Positions 43,459 to 51,480 of a DNA stretch of 64,000 nt are shown here, in pieces (the first letter of the stretch is position 1; each line of letters begins with the position of its first letter). The notes beneath the pieces were generated by a model, which searched no databases, was not told the DNA's origin, and was given only the letters and a program-made list of their open reading frames with translations. The position numbers and the translations under genes are program-made. The DNA is from Ruminococcus sp. YE71 (GTDB lineage Bacteria; Bacillota; Clostridia; Oscillospirales; Ruminococcaceae): the NCBI RefSeq assembly GCF_900119155.1, contig NZ_FPIR01000009.1, positions 62,001-126,000 on the forward strand, in the 5' to 3' direction.

Positions 43459-44394
43459 TTACCTTCTCTTTCCGACCGCAAACCTGAACATATCCGCACC
43501 GAGTATCTTTACACCTGTGCTGTCGGCAGTCTGTTCGAGCACGCTGATCTCCTTTTCGGTCAGCTGAACTTTCACAGCCTTATCAAGCTCGTCTGCCTGA
43601 TAAGGCTTTCTGCACCCGCATATCGGCACTATTCCCTTTGACGAGCAGAACGCCATCGCCACCTGTGCGGGGCTTATCCCGTGCCGCCTGCCGATGATGT
43701 GCATTTTCTTGTAAAGCGGCAGAAGCCTGCTTTGGCGGTTCAGATATATCAGCTTCATCAGCGACAGCCTGCCGCCCTTTTTCGGCGGGACCAGCAGCCC
43801 CTCTTCAAGCACTGCCCACGCCCAGAACTGTACGCCGTTTTCACGGCACCAGTCCACAAGTCCGTTTTTCTCCCATTCTCTTGCAAGGATGCTGTAATGG
43901 TTCTGCACGCCGAAAAGCGGCACGCCCGCAGCGTCAAGCAGGCTCTTCGCCCTTTTGCACTCGTCAAGCGTGAAGTTGGATATGCCGATATTGCCTATCC
44001 TGCCTTCCTTGTAGAGTTCTGTCATTTCCGAGAGGTTCTGCTCTATGCAGTTCGGCAGGTGCAGCCAGTAGATGTCAACGTGATCCCGACGAAAGTCTTT
44101 CAGATCTTTCTCAAACGATCTCCTCACCTGACCCTCGGAATACTTTGTCCCCGGGGTGTATTTTGCCGAGATCACAGCTTCCTTCGGGCAAAGCTCGCCT
44201 ATCAGTTTCTGACCCATACCAAGACCGTAATCCTGCGCAGTATCGAAGATTGCAAGCTCCTTATCCATAGCTTCTCTGACCGTCTGTCTAAGCGTTTCCC
44301 TGTCAACGCTGCTGCCGCGAAGCATCCTGCCGTATGCCTTGCTGCCCCAGGAATTTGTGCCGACTACCGCTCTGTATATGTTCGTTTCACTCAT
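43459..44394 (-). CDS. Aldo/keto reductase
   Basis: 311 residues, TIM barrel of the AKR superfamily. FDTAQDYGLGMGQKLIG gives catalytic Asp and Tyr, SAKYTPG the Lys, and YWLHLPNCIEQN the His; VQNHYSIL and GIVPICGCRKPYQADE are the conserved cofactor blocks. It reduces a carbonyl with NADPH. Second gene of the box-controlled four-gene operon. Physiological substrate unknown; by place it may act on an intermediate of the NRPS/PKS product. Confidence 0.88.
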   Translation of the reverse strand: MSETNIYRAVVGTNSWGSKAYGRMLRGSSVDRETLRQTVREAMDKELAIFDTAQDYGLGMGQKLIGELCPKEAVISAKYTPGTKYSEGQVRRSFEKDLKDFRRDHVDIYWLHLPNCIEQNLSEMTELYKEGRIGNIGISNFTLDECKRAKSLLDAAGVPLFGVQNHYSILAREWEKNGLVDWCRENGVQFWAWAVLEEGLLVPPKKGGRLSLMKLIYLNRQSRLLPLYKKMHIIGRRHGISPAQVAMAFCSSKGIVPICGCRKPYQADELDKAVKVQLTEKEISVLEQTADSTGVKILGADMFRFAVGKRR

Positions 44395-44491
44395 TTTGAT
44401 ACACTCCTCTTTCCCGGACGATTAGCACTATTGTGAGAACAAGCATTTTTGAACCACGTTCCGCTTTTTATCTACGGGATCAAGTTCATCT

Positions 44492-45250
44492 TCACAACTC
44501 AATGCTGTTGAAAAAGCCGCTTAACACCTCGCAATATTCCCCGCCATGCTCATGTAGCAGCTGCGAATGTCCGCAGTCGGGGATCACCTGCTCGTTTATC
44601 TGCGGAAGATGTTTTTTCAGCAGAGCGAACGACCTTTCGGGGATAGGCTCATACTCGCCTCTGATGCAAAGTATCTCTGAATCGCATTTTGCGATTTTCG
44701 GCGAGAGCCTGTATCTGTAAACCTCGGTGCAGACGTTTTTCACCGAAGCCGCAGTCATGCCCTCGAAAAGCATCTGAACGACCGCAGAATTTCCCTTGCC
44801 GAATATCTTTTCCACCAGCCTGTCGTGGACCTTTCCGCCCATTTTAAGATACTTTATCCCGATAGTGCAGACGATGATATTCACCCATGTCTGCAAGAAG
44901 CCCACGTCAACGCAGTAGACGCCGTCCAGCAGTATTCTCTCGGCACGGATCCTGCCCCTCGTCATCAGATGCACGCATATCGTTGCGCCAAGTGACAGAC
45001 CCGTGAGCCCGAATATTTCACCGCCGTAGTGCCTCATTACGAACCGCTCGATCTTCTCACATTCCTTGTCGAGCGAGATAAAGCTGCCCCGCTTGTCGGG
45101 TTCGTGACCGTCAAGATGAACGACGACACAGTGCCGGCGTTCGCTCAGTTTTTCAGCTATTTCGCCGTAGCATATTTCGGCAGTAGTGCATGAGCCGTGA
45201 ATAAAAAGTATCGTCGGCAGCTCTCTTGAGCCGTATTCCGTAAATCTCAT
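44492..45250 (-). CDS. Alpha/beta-fold hydrolase
   Basis: 252 residues. LFIHGSCTTAE is the oxyanion block; GLTGLSLGATICV is the nucleophile elbow (Ser); CIRGEYEPIPE holds an acid; PDCGHSQLLHEHGGEY holds the His. It is thus a complete Ser hydrolase of about normal length, with a helical cap (about 140-185). First gene of an operon whose promoter carries a GTTAGC box. Esterases with this control are often used to open siderophores or release products; here that is only a suggestion. Start follows AAGGAG. Confidence 0.82.
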   Translation of the reverse strand: MRFTEYGSRELPTILFIHGSCTTAEICYGEIAEKLSERRHCVVVHLDGHEPDKRGSFISLDKECEKIERFVMRHYGGEIFGLTGLSLGATICVHLMTRGRIRAERILLDGVYCVDVGFLQTWVNIIVCTIGIKYLKMGGKVHDRLVEKIFGKGNSAVVQMLFEGMTAASVKNVCTEVYRYRLSPKIAKCDSEILCIRGEYEPIPERSFALLKKHLPQINEQVIPDCGHSQLLHEHGGEYCEVLSGFFNSIEL

Positions 45251-45271
45251 GATATACGCTCCTTGTTATGC

Positions 45272-45320
45272 GTTAGTTGTTGCTAACTACATTATATCAC
45301 ATTGAGCTCTGAAAAGTCAA
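45272..45320 (-). promoter_or_regulatory. Promoter of the hydrolase-AKR-GNAT-methyltransferase operon with one box
   Basis: TTGACT (45315-45320), 18 bases, TATAAT (45291-45296) on the minus strand, then GTTAGC-AACA-ACTAAC (45272-45287; perfect except one base) between the -10 and the AAGGAG site. Confidence 0.8.
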
Positions 45321-45441
45321 GAGTGTATGCGGTCTTTTTTTTAAAAAAATTGGTTCCTTCTGTATTGACAGATATATCATGACCGAATAACTGTAAGATC
45401 AGCGCACTCACCCGTATATAGTTTCTTTTTCGCCATTCGGC

Positions 45442-45481
45442 AAAACAGCGATACCACTATATGTGATATCGCTGTTTTTTT
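45442..45481. terminator. Terminator at the end of the minus-strand PKS arm
   Basis: CAGCGATA (45446-45453) pairs with TATCGCTG (45467-45474); further pairs extend the stem. TTTTTTT follows on the plus strand and TTTT on the minus strand, the direction of the arm that ends at 45533. Confidence 0.75.
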
Positions 45482-45532
45482 GGTGAAGGCATGGTCATTT
45501 CAGACCTGCTCGGTTTTTGAACGCGTATCTGT

Positions 45533-46831
45533 TCATGCCTTTTGTTTTTTGGCGGCATCTTCTACGGAGGCTGACGGGTCGGTGTCAAGCAGGGTGATAA
45601 CATCCTCAAATAGCTTTAACAAGGATAGCTGAAATGCTTCCGTGAATACCTGACCGCTTCCCGATGTGCCGAGAGTAAGTTCCTTCTCGCCCTCAAATAC
45701 CAGTAAAAAGAACTGTTCGACGGAGCGCTTTGTCGGTATCGAGACCTTATCGAGTTTCATGTTTTTTGTTTTTGAACCCGCAACAAAGTTCTGATATGTC
45801 AGACAAAACTGCATTCTGTCATAATAATGCGAGGATCTCAGATATGTCATATTTTCGGAGAACTTATTCTTTGATGAAGTCAGCAGGTCGGAAAGCATAT
45901 CCTTATCCGATATTTTCATTCTGTGCTGAAGTGGGTGTGCTATGTACCCCATTGTACGGAAATAACGCTTATCTGTACGGTTCGCGCTGGTAACGCCGAT
46001 TATCGTATCCTTACTGTCAAGAAGGAATGAGAGCCCGATGTGATATGCAAGCAATATCACATTGAATGGAGTAGTATTATTGGCTGCGGCAATTCGGTCG
46101 ATAGCTGTCCTGTCGATCTTGAAGGTGTGGTCGTATCCCGCGCCCCGTTCTCCGATGGCGGCTTTCGTGATATCAAGCATCTGATAGCCGTCGGTCTCTT
46201 TTTTCCAGTATTCAAGCTGTTTTTTTCCCTGTTCCGATGCCAGGAAATCATATTCTTCCTGAATGAAATCCATATATGTGCCGGTTTCCTCGCACTTTGT
46301 ATTCGGGTCTGTGTAGTATCTGAATATCTTATCCATTATCAGACCTGTCGTGCTGCCGTCACCTATCCAGTGATGTGCCATCCAGACAAAAATATGGTCG
46401 TTCCAGCCTATCTTGACAAGGAAGAATCGGCAGCTGGGTTCGTTAAACCAGTCGATGACGGTATTTACCTCACGCGATGCGATTTCAACTGCATTTTTCA
46501 GCCTGTCGTCCTTGGTTTTGCCCTCAGCTTCGTACACATCGAGTTTATACGGATAGTGTTCGATGACCTTCTGCTTATAGGTATCGCCGTGCTGAACAAG
46601 TATCAGCCTCAAAGCATCATTTTCATTGATGATACGCCCTATAACCTTTTCAAGTCTTTTGTAGTCGATGGGGATGCGCAGGCGGATGCCGCTTCCGACA
46701 TTCGCAACGCCGCTGTCCTGACCGTATTTTTCACGTCCGTTAAGGTCAGCCCGAATAAACGCAAGCTGACGGATACCGACGGGATATTCGATATCACCTG
46801 CTTCGTTCTGCAAAAACTTGTACTTTTCCAT
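45533..46831 (-). CDS. Stand-alone condensation-domain protein
   Basis: 432 residues, the size of one NRPS C domain. The motif WMAHHWIGDGSTTGL gives HHxxxDG (His153-His154, Asp158, Gly159). Other blocks: NENDALRLILVQHGD near 70-83 and TPFNVILLAYHIGLSFLL near 255. No carrier or adenylation domain. It could join an acyl group on one carrier to an amine or alcohol, or release the product. Last gene of the minus-strand biosynthetic arm, 12 bases after the AT gene. Start follows AGGAGATG. Confidence 0.82.
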   Translation of the reverse strand: MEKYKFLQNEAGDIEYPVGIRQLAFIRADLNGREKYGQDSGVANVGSGIRLRIPIDYKRLEKVIGRIINENDALRLILVQHGDTYKQKVIEHYPYKLDVYEAEGKTKDDRLKNAVEIASREVNTVIDWFNEPSCRFFLVKIGWNDHIFVWMAHHWIGDGSTTGLIMDKIFRYYTDPNTKCEETGTYMDFIQEEYDFLASEQGKKQLEYWKKETDGYQMLDITKAAIGERGAGYDHTFKIDRTAIDRIAAANNTTPFNVILLAYHIGLSFLLDSKDTIIGVTSANRTDKRYFRTMGYIAHPLQHRMKISDKDMLSDLLTSSKNKFSENMTYLRSSHYYDRMQFCLTYQNFVAGSKTKNMKLDKVSIPTKRSVEQFFLLVFEGEKELTLGTSGSGQVFTEAFQLSLLKLFEDVITLLDTDPSASVEDAAKKQKA

Positions 46832-46842
46832 AAATTCATCTC

Positions 46843-48012
46843 CTATATCAAAAAATCAGTCTTGATATTGACGCCCGACAAAAATGCGTTCCCTGCGGCG
46901 GTCAGGATCTGTTTTCGGTAGTTTCTTCCCGACCTTATCGTGGGTATCCACGCTGCACCGATATTCCCTAAGTTTTTCATCGCCATGCTGATAAGAACAG
47001 GCGAGACACCGATATCAATCACGCGGCTTATCTCATCGCGCGGCAAAGCTCCGACAGCCTGTCTGAACAACACGGGACGGACGATATGCGCCCCCCAATA
47101 GGCAGGCTGTTCGGGGGTCAGATCGCCCGACGACACCGTTGACAGCATTTTTCTGTGAGGTGTACGGAAGGTGACTTTTTTTGCAATATCAGTAAATCTC
47201 TCCGCACAGTCCTTTAAGCCCGAGTAATGTCCGCCGTGTGTCTGATTAATGATGCTCAGACGTATGCGCATAGATTTGCATATCTCATTTAGTGCCGAGA
47301 TATCCTTTGATATACCGCACACTGTCACAAGGTCTTCTGCGTTATATCCCGATATCTCTATTTCAAGACCGTTTTTTTCGGCGATACCGATTATCGTGTC
47401 GGCATCCGTTTCAACAGCCGCTATCCAGTGCGGTTCATCCTCATGCATGATGCCTGCACGCTGAACAAGCAGATACATCGCATCCGATGCCGACATAAGA
47501 CCGCTGCAAACTGCGGCGGCATATTCGCCCATGCTGTAGCCTATCAGATAATCGGGTACACAGCCGCTTTTTATCCAGAGATCCGCAAGTACGACCTCGG
47601 AAGCAAAAACGCGAAGTTGATCTATCACCGCATCTTCTGTCTGTTCATCCAAAAGTCTGACAGGGTAAAATTCTTCAGCCGCTTTTTCCAGTTTTTTCAG
47701 TTCAGATGCGAGAAATTCGCTCACACCGCTCAGTATGGTAAGCATTTGCTTCTGATGTATGCCGTTCCCCGGAAACAGAAACACATTTTTCCCGTGAAGG
47801 AGCTTTCCGTTGTTTTTTGCAAGAGTTCCCAACGCGGCGGATGAGGTTTGCAGTTTACGGTCTTCTTCGCCGCTGTAGACCATAAATGCACGGTACGGGT
47901 CGTGTTCGTTATACGAAAGATATGAGCCTTCCGACTTACTCTCCACGGTACTTAACAGCTGTGCGCTGTCATCAGCGGAAAACAGCGCCAGCTTAAAGCG
48001 TTCAGCCGACAT
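46843..48012 (-). CDS. Free-standing PKS-type acyltransferase (trans-AT)
   Basis: 389 residues. Residues about 1-70 look like the KS-AT linker of modular PKSs. The AT fold starts at VFLFPGNGIHQKQM (FPGQGxQ in the family; here Asn replaces Gln). The nucleophile elbow is LIGYSMGEYAAAV (Ser160) and the His region reads NQTHGGHYSG (His262). The substrate loop that usually reads xAFH or YASH is not conserved, so the extender cannot be read off. Its start overlaps the end of the ACP gene. As both KS proteins in the cluster lack an AT, this enzyme probably loads them in trans, perhaps with an alkylmalonyl unit made by the CCR homologue. Confidence 0.82.
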   Translation of the reverse strand: MSAERFKLALFSADDSAQLLSTVESKSEGSYLSYNEHDPYRAFMVYSGEEDRKLQTSSAALGTLAKNNGKLLHGKNVFLFPGNGIHQKQMLTILSGVSEFLASELKKLEKAAEEFYPVRLLDEQTEDAVIDQLRVFASEVVLADLWIKSGCVPDYLIGYSMGEYAAAVCSGLMSASDAMYLLVQRAGIMHEDEPHWIAAVETDADTIIGIAEKNGLEIEISGYNAEDLVTVCGISKDISALNEICKSMRIRLSIINQTHGGHYSGLKDCAERFTDIAKKVTFRTPHRKMLSTVSSGDLTPEQPAYWGAHIVRPVLFRQAVGALPRDEISRVIDIGVSPVLISMAMKNLGNIGAAWIPTIRSGRNYRKQILTAAGNAFLSGVNIKTDFLI

Positions 48013-48217
48013 TGTTTACCGCATTCAGTATGTCTGCCGCCGTGTCGTTGAGGGTCAGCTTGAGTTCATGACCCGCAACAGATTCAAGGTCAAACGAAAG
48101 CATCATGATATCAAACGAATCCATACCCAACTCCCCGACTATCGTTTCGGGAGTAAGTTCGCCGTTAAGTTCAACGTTGTTTTTTACGAGAAGTGCTTTT
48201 AATTCTTCCAGTGACAT
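48002..48217 (-). CDS. Acyl carrier protein
   Basis: 71 residues from ATG 48217, which follows GGAGGATATAAAA; longer in-frame extensions have no function visible. The phosphopantetheine site is GELGMDSFDIMML (Ser34). The sequence is ACP-like (acidic, DSF) rather than PCP-like. It lies between KS and AT, the natural partners. It is shorter than most ACPs at both ends. Confidence 0.88.
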   Translation of the reverse strand: MSLEELKALLVKNNVELNGELTPETIVGELGMDSFDIMMLSFDLESVAGHELKLTLNDTAADILNAVNNVG

Positions 48218-48313
48218 TTTTATATCCTCCATTTCGATGATACAGGCAATATGCAGACATATAGTATGCAAAGCCGTCAGGCGGTGCTGCCTATACGTTT
48301 TGACGGTGTTCGT

Positions 48314-49513
48314 TCAGTCGGCTTTTTTGAACATCAGCGCCGCATTATGTCCGCCGAATCCAAAGGATGCGGAAACGGCGGTCTCGATCTTAGCTTCTTT
48401 GGTTTCCGAGGGAAGACAGAGCCCCGCAAGCGGCGTGCCGAGAATATTCCCGTGGATGACTTGATTTTTTATCGAATACGCGCAGATAGCCGCTTCTATA
48501 GCGCCCGATGCGCCTATCGTGTGCCCTATGATACCCTTTGCGGAAGTCACGGGGATATCTTTCAGGGAATCTCCGAACACCTCGGTCAGAGCGTACTGTT
48601 CGGTCTTGTCGTTCAGTACGGTCGCTGTGCCGTGTGCGTTGTAGTAATCAATCTTCTGACCGCCGCAAAGCCTGCGAAGCATCCTGATGATCTGAGAGGC
48701 ATCCTGCGGCATCTGAACGATATGAAAGGCATCACAGGTAGATCCATAGCCTGTTATCTCGGCATAGATCCTTGCACCGCGCTTTTTCGCCGATTCATAT
48801 TCTTCAAGGATAAGCGCACAGGCTGCACCCTCGGAAAACAAAAATCCGCTGCGTTCCTCGGAGAAAGGCAGAGGCAAGCCGTTCTCGCTTTTGGTGAGAG
48901 TTCGGAGAACATCGAACGATTTTAGCAGAAGTCCGTTTTCGCATCCGAGATAATCCGCACCGCCGCAGACAGCCGACCTGCCTCTTCCCGACCGGATATA
49001 CCAATAAGCATCGCCGACAGCATTTGTACCCGATGCACAGGCGGTCGAAATCGTCTGATTGATACCGTTTATCCCAAGCAGAATGGAGATCCACGCGGAA
49101 ACGGAACTTGTCATCATCATCGGATTTGAACACGGGTGTATCGGTGAATGAGAGGTCAGCGCACGGTCGGTACGCAATATCTCTTCTGTGTGCGGCACTC
49201 CCACTCCAAAGAAAACGGCTGTATCTTCATCAAGCTTTTCGATGCCCGAATCTCTGACCGCCAAAAGCGCGGAAGCCGCTGCTGCCCATACCGCTTTTGA
49301 CGACCTCGTTTTCATTTTTTTATATGCGCTGCCGAATCCTTCATCATCTGTTTCGGGAAATGGCACATAGAATTTCGTAGAAACGGAAGCGGAACAGTAT
49401 TCGGGAGGGATGGGTCTTACCGCAGTTTTTTTGTTCAGCAGATTTTCAAAAAAGGCATTACCGCTGCCTATCGCAGTTATCGGCGCGATGCCTGTTATCA
49501 CTACACGATCCAT
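48314..49513 (-). CDS. Beta-ketoacyl synthase (FabF-like), free-standing
   Basis: 399 residues. The catalytic triad is intact: STACASGTNAV (Cys159), YNAHGTATVL (His294) and GHTIGASGA (His331). Overall it is FabF-like rather than modular-PKS-like, but its place with a dedicated ACP, trans-AT, CCR homologue and PPTase points to secondary metabolism. It would condense a malonyl-type unit on the ACP. Start follows AAAGGAGATAAGCT. Near the N-terminus the usual second-strand region is shortened. Confidence 0.9.
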   Translation of the reverse strand: MDRVVITGIAPITAIGSGNAFFENLLNKKTAVRPIPPEYCSASVSTKFYVPFPETDDEGFGSAYKKMKTRSSKAVWAAAASALLAVRDSGIEKLDEDTAVFFGVGVPHTEEILRTDRALTSHSPIHPCSNPMMMTSSVSAWISILLGINGINQTISTACASGTNAVGDAYWYIRSGRGRSAVCGGADYLGCENGLLLKSFDVLRTLTKSENGLPLPFSEERSGFLFSEGAACALILEEYESAKKRGARIYAEITGYGSTCDAFHIVQMPQDASQIIRMLRRLCGGQKIDYYNAHGTATVLNDKTEQYALTEVFGDSLKDIPVTSAKGIIGHTIGASGAIEAAICAYSIKNQVIHGNILGTPLAGLCLPSETKEAKIETAVSASFGFGGHNAALMFKKAD

Positions 49514-49525
49514 AGCTTATCTCCT

Positions 49526-50761
49526 TTACAAAACGTCATCGGGAACGATCCTTACCGCATATTTTCCCATCAGGTCTGAGCCGCGCTCCATATCGGCGTG
49601 CGCCTGCGGGAGTTCGTCCCAGCTGTATACCCTGCTGACTGACGGGATAAAATCATGCTCGCGGCGCAGTCTCAGGTATTCTTTAAGGTCATCTGCCGAA
49701 CCTGCATGGCTGCCCTGTATACGCTTCTGATATATCCACAGATGCCGCAGATCGATCGACGCTGTGTGACCCGTCGTAGCACCGCAGAGAACGACCATTC
49801 CCCTGCCCGCGCACACGAAAAGAGAGGTCGCAAGCGTATCACTTCCGGGATGCTCGACCACTATCATCGGGTTCACTCTTTTTCCGACTATGGTATATAT
49901 CTCATTACGGAATCTTGCCGCCTGAAGACTCCACTGACGCACACCCGCTTCGTCAAGGCCGCAGATATTGCCCCAATGTGTATATCGGGTGCGGTCGATA
50001 TAGCCTTTCGCGCCCAAAGATATGCAGTATTCGCCTCGTTGAGCGCTTGATACGACTGCAACAGGTATGCCGCCGTAAGCCCTTACCTGCTGTATCGCGC
50101 TGCTGCCAAGTCCGCCTGCGCCGCCCCATATAAGGACAACATCGTTTTCTCTGATGCGGTTTTCTTCCCAATGTCTCAGCATTCGGTTGACTGTAGTTCC
50201 TGTCGCACAGCAGACGGCAGCTTCATCCCAATCCATGCTTTCGGGCTTCGGGACACACTGATAATCGCTGACCTTTGAGAACTGCGAAAACGCTCCCCAA
50301 TTGCCTTCGTAACCCCACATATGATATGACGGGCTGTATTCTGGTTCGCCGCCGTTCAGGATAAAGGGGCAGTTTTTATTATATTTTGAAGCAGATATTA
50401 TCACATGGTCGCCGACTTTTACGTTTGTCACCTCGTCTCCGACCGCGTAGACTATCCCTGCCGCCTCAGAACCGCAGATATGAAAATCCTGTTTTGCATC
50501 GCCGTATGTGCCGTTCGCTTCGATGACATTTTTAGGCTTGCCGCGAGCCGCCCAGATCGCGTTATAATTTATGCCTGCCGATATATTCGCAACAAGCACC
50601 TCGTCGGGACGCAGGGCAGGTATATCGACTATCTCGTCACGAAAGGCTGTCAGCGGACTGCCAAAACGTTCGCTTCTTATCGTCCATGCGTGCATTTTTT
50701 CAGGTATCGTACCAAGCGGCGGCAGCGTGCCTGCCGAATATATCTTATCTGTGATAATCAT
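49526..50761 (-). CDS. Crotonyl-CoA carboxylase/reductase (CCR) family enzyme
   Basis: 411 residues, zinc-free MDR fold. Family blocks: GINYNAIWAARGKP, HICGSEAAGIVYAVG, HMWGYEGNWGAFSQF, IWGGAGGLGSSAIQQ (cofactor loop) and IVVEHPGSDTLATSLF. The Asn of NYNAIW, the Tyr-Glu pair of WGYE and the His of EHPG are at the positions known to hold CO2 in carboxylating members of the family, so it probably makes an alkylmalonyl-CoA extender by reductive carboxylation of an enoyl-CoA. Its start overlaps the end of the PPTase gene (ATGA). Such enzymes are well known in actinomycete PKS clusters and rare in strict anaerobes. Confidence 0.85.
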   Translation of the reverse strand: MIITDKIYSAGTLPPLGTIPEKMHAWTIRSERFGSPLTAFRDEIVDIPALRPDEVLVANISAGINYNAIWAARGKPKNVIEANGTYGDAKQDFHICGSEAAGIVYAVGDEVTNVKVGDHVIISASKYNKNCPFILNGGEPEYSPSYHMWGYEGNWGAFSQFSKVSDYQCVPKPESMDWDEAAVCCATGTTVNRMLRHWEENRIRENDVVLIWGGAGGLGSSAIQQVRAYGGIPVAVVSSAQRGEYCISLGAKGYIDRTRYTHWGNICGLDEAGVRQWSLQAARFRNEIYTIVGKRVNPMIVVEHPGSDTLATSLFVCAGRGMVVLCGATTGHTASIDLRHLWIYQKRIQGSHAGSADDLKEYLRLRREHDFIPSVSRVYSWDELPQAHADMERGSDLMGKYAVRIVPDDVL

Positions 50762-51480
50762 AGACGGGTCAACTCCTGTGATCTGTTATTTTTGCTGCAA
50801 AAATATCCCGATAGCTGACTGAAACTCATGGATACGATCTTTATGTTATCCGAATGCGAAAATACCGAGGCGCGGTATCCCGTATCGGGTATCCACGTTT
50901 TCCCGAACAGACCGCTGTTTTCCGATATACTCAGTCTGTCGCTTCGGATATCTGCCGAAAATGATGATAACGGTCTCAAAAGACCCTCACCCGTGTATTT
51001 CAGATATGATTCCTTTGCAGTCCATAATATGAAAAACATATCCCTTCGGGCTGTTTCGGACTGTATTCCTTCCAAAGCTGCGGTCTCTGCGGGGTGAAAA
51101 AACTGACGCGCCAACGCAAGTTCATCCCTCTTATCCTGTACTTCCTCAATATCGCATCCGCACGGAAAAAGATCTGCCGCACAAAGCACATATCTGCCTG
51201 AATGAGATATGCTGAGATATATCTTTCCCGCAGGTGTGACCGCATAAGGCGGTCTGCCTGCTTCTGTGACAAGCTTTACATCCGATATATCACATAGTGC
51301 AGTCTGCGACGCTGCACAGACTGCTGACAAACCGCCCGTCAGACATCTTACACGGTCAGCAAGGTGTCTGTAACGTGTAAGACGATGCTGTCTTTCGTCG
51401 GGCAAAAATGCCGAAAGCCTGGCATCGGGTGCTGTTGTGCAGTCAGAGATATCCGTCAGCCAGATGCGCATCTCATTCAT
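50758..51480 (-). CDS. 4'-phosphopantetheinyl transferase, Sfp type
   Basis: 240 residues. KIYLSISHSGRYVLCA and CGCDIEEVQ hold the metal-binding Asp-x-Glu, and FFILWTAKESYLKYTGEGL is the (W)xxKE(S/A)xxK motif. Sfp-type length means broad carrier use; it should arm all ACP/PCP/ArCP domains of the cluster with phosphopantetheine. The start overlaps the end of the FtsX-type permease gene (ATG at 51480, alternative at 51471). Confidence 0.93.
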   Translation of the reverse strand: MNEMRIWLTDISDCTTAPDARLSAFLPDERQHRLTRYRHLADRVRCLTGGLSAVCAASQTALCDISDVKLVTEAGRPPYAVTPAGKIYLSISHSGRYVLCAADLFPCGCDIEEVQDKRDELALARQFFHPAETAALEGIQSETARRDMFFILWTAKESYLKYTGEGLLRPLSSFSADIRSDRLSISENSGLFGKTWIPDTGYRASVFSHSDNIKIVSMSFSQLSGYFCSKNNRSQELTRL

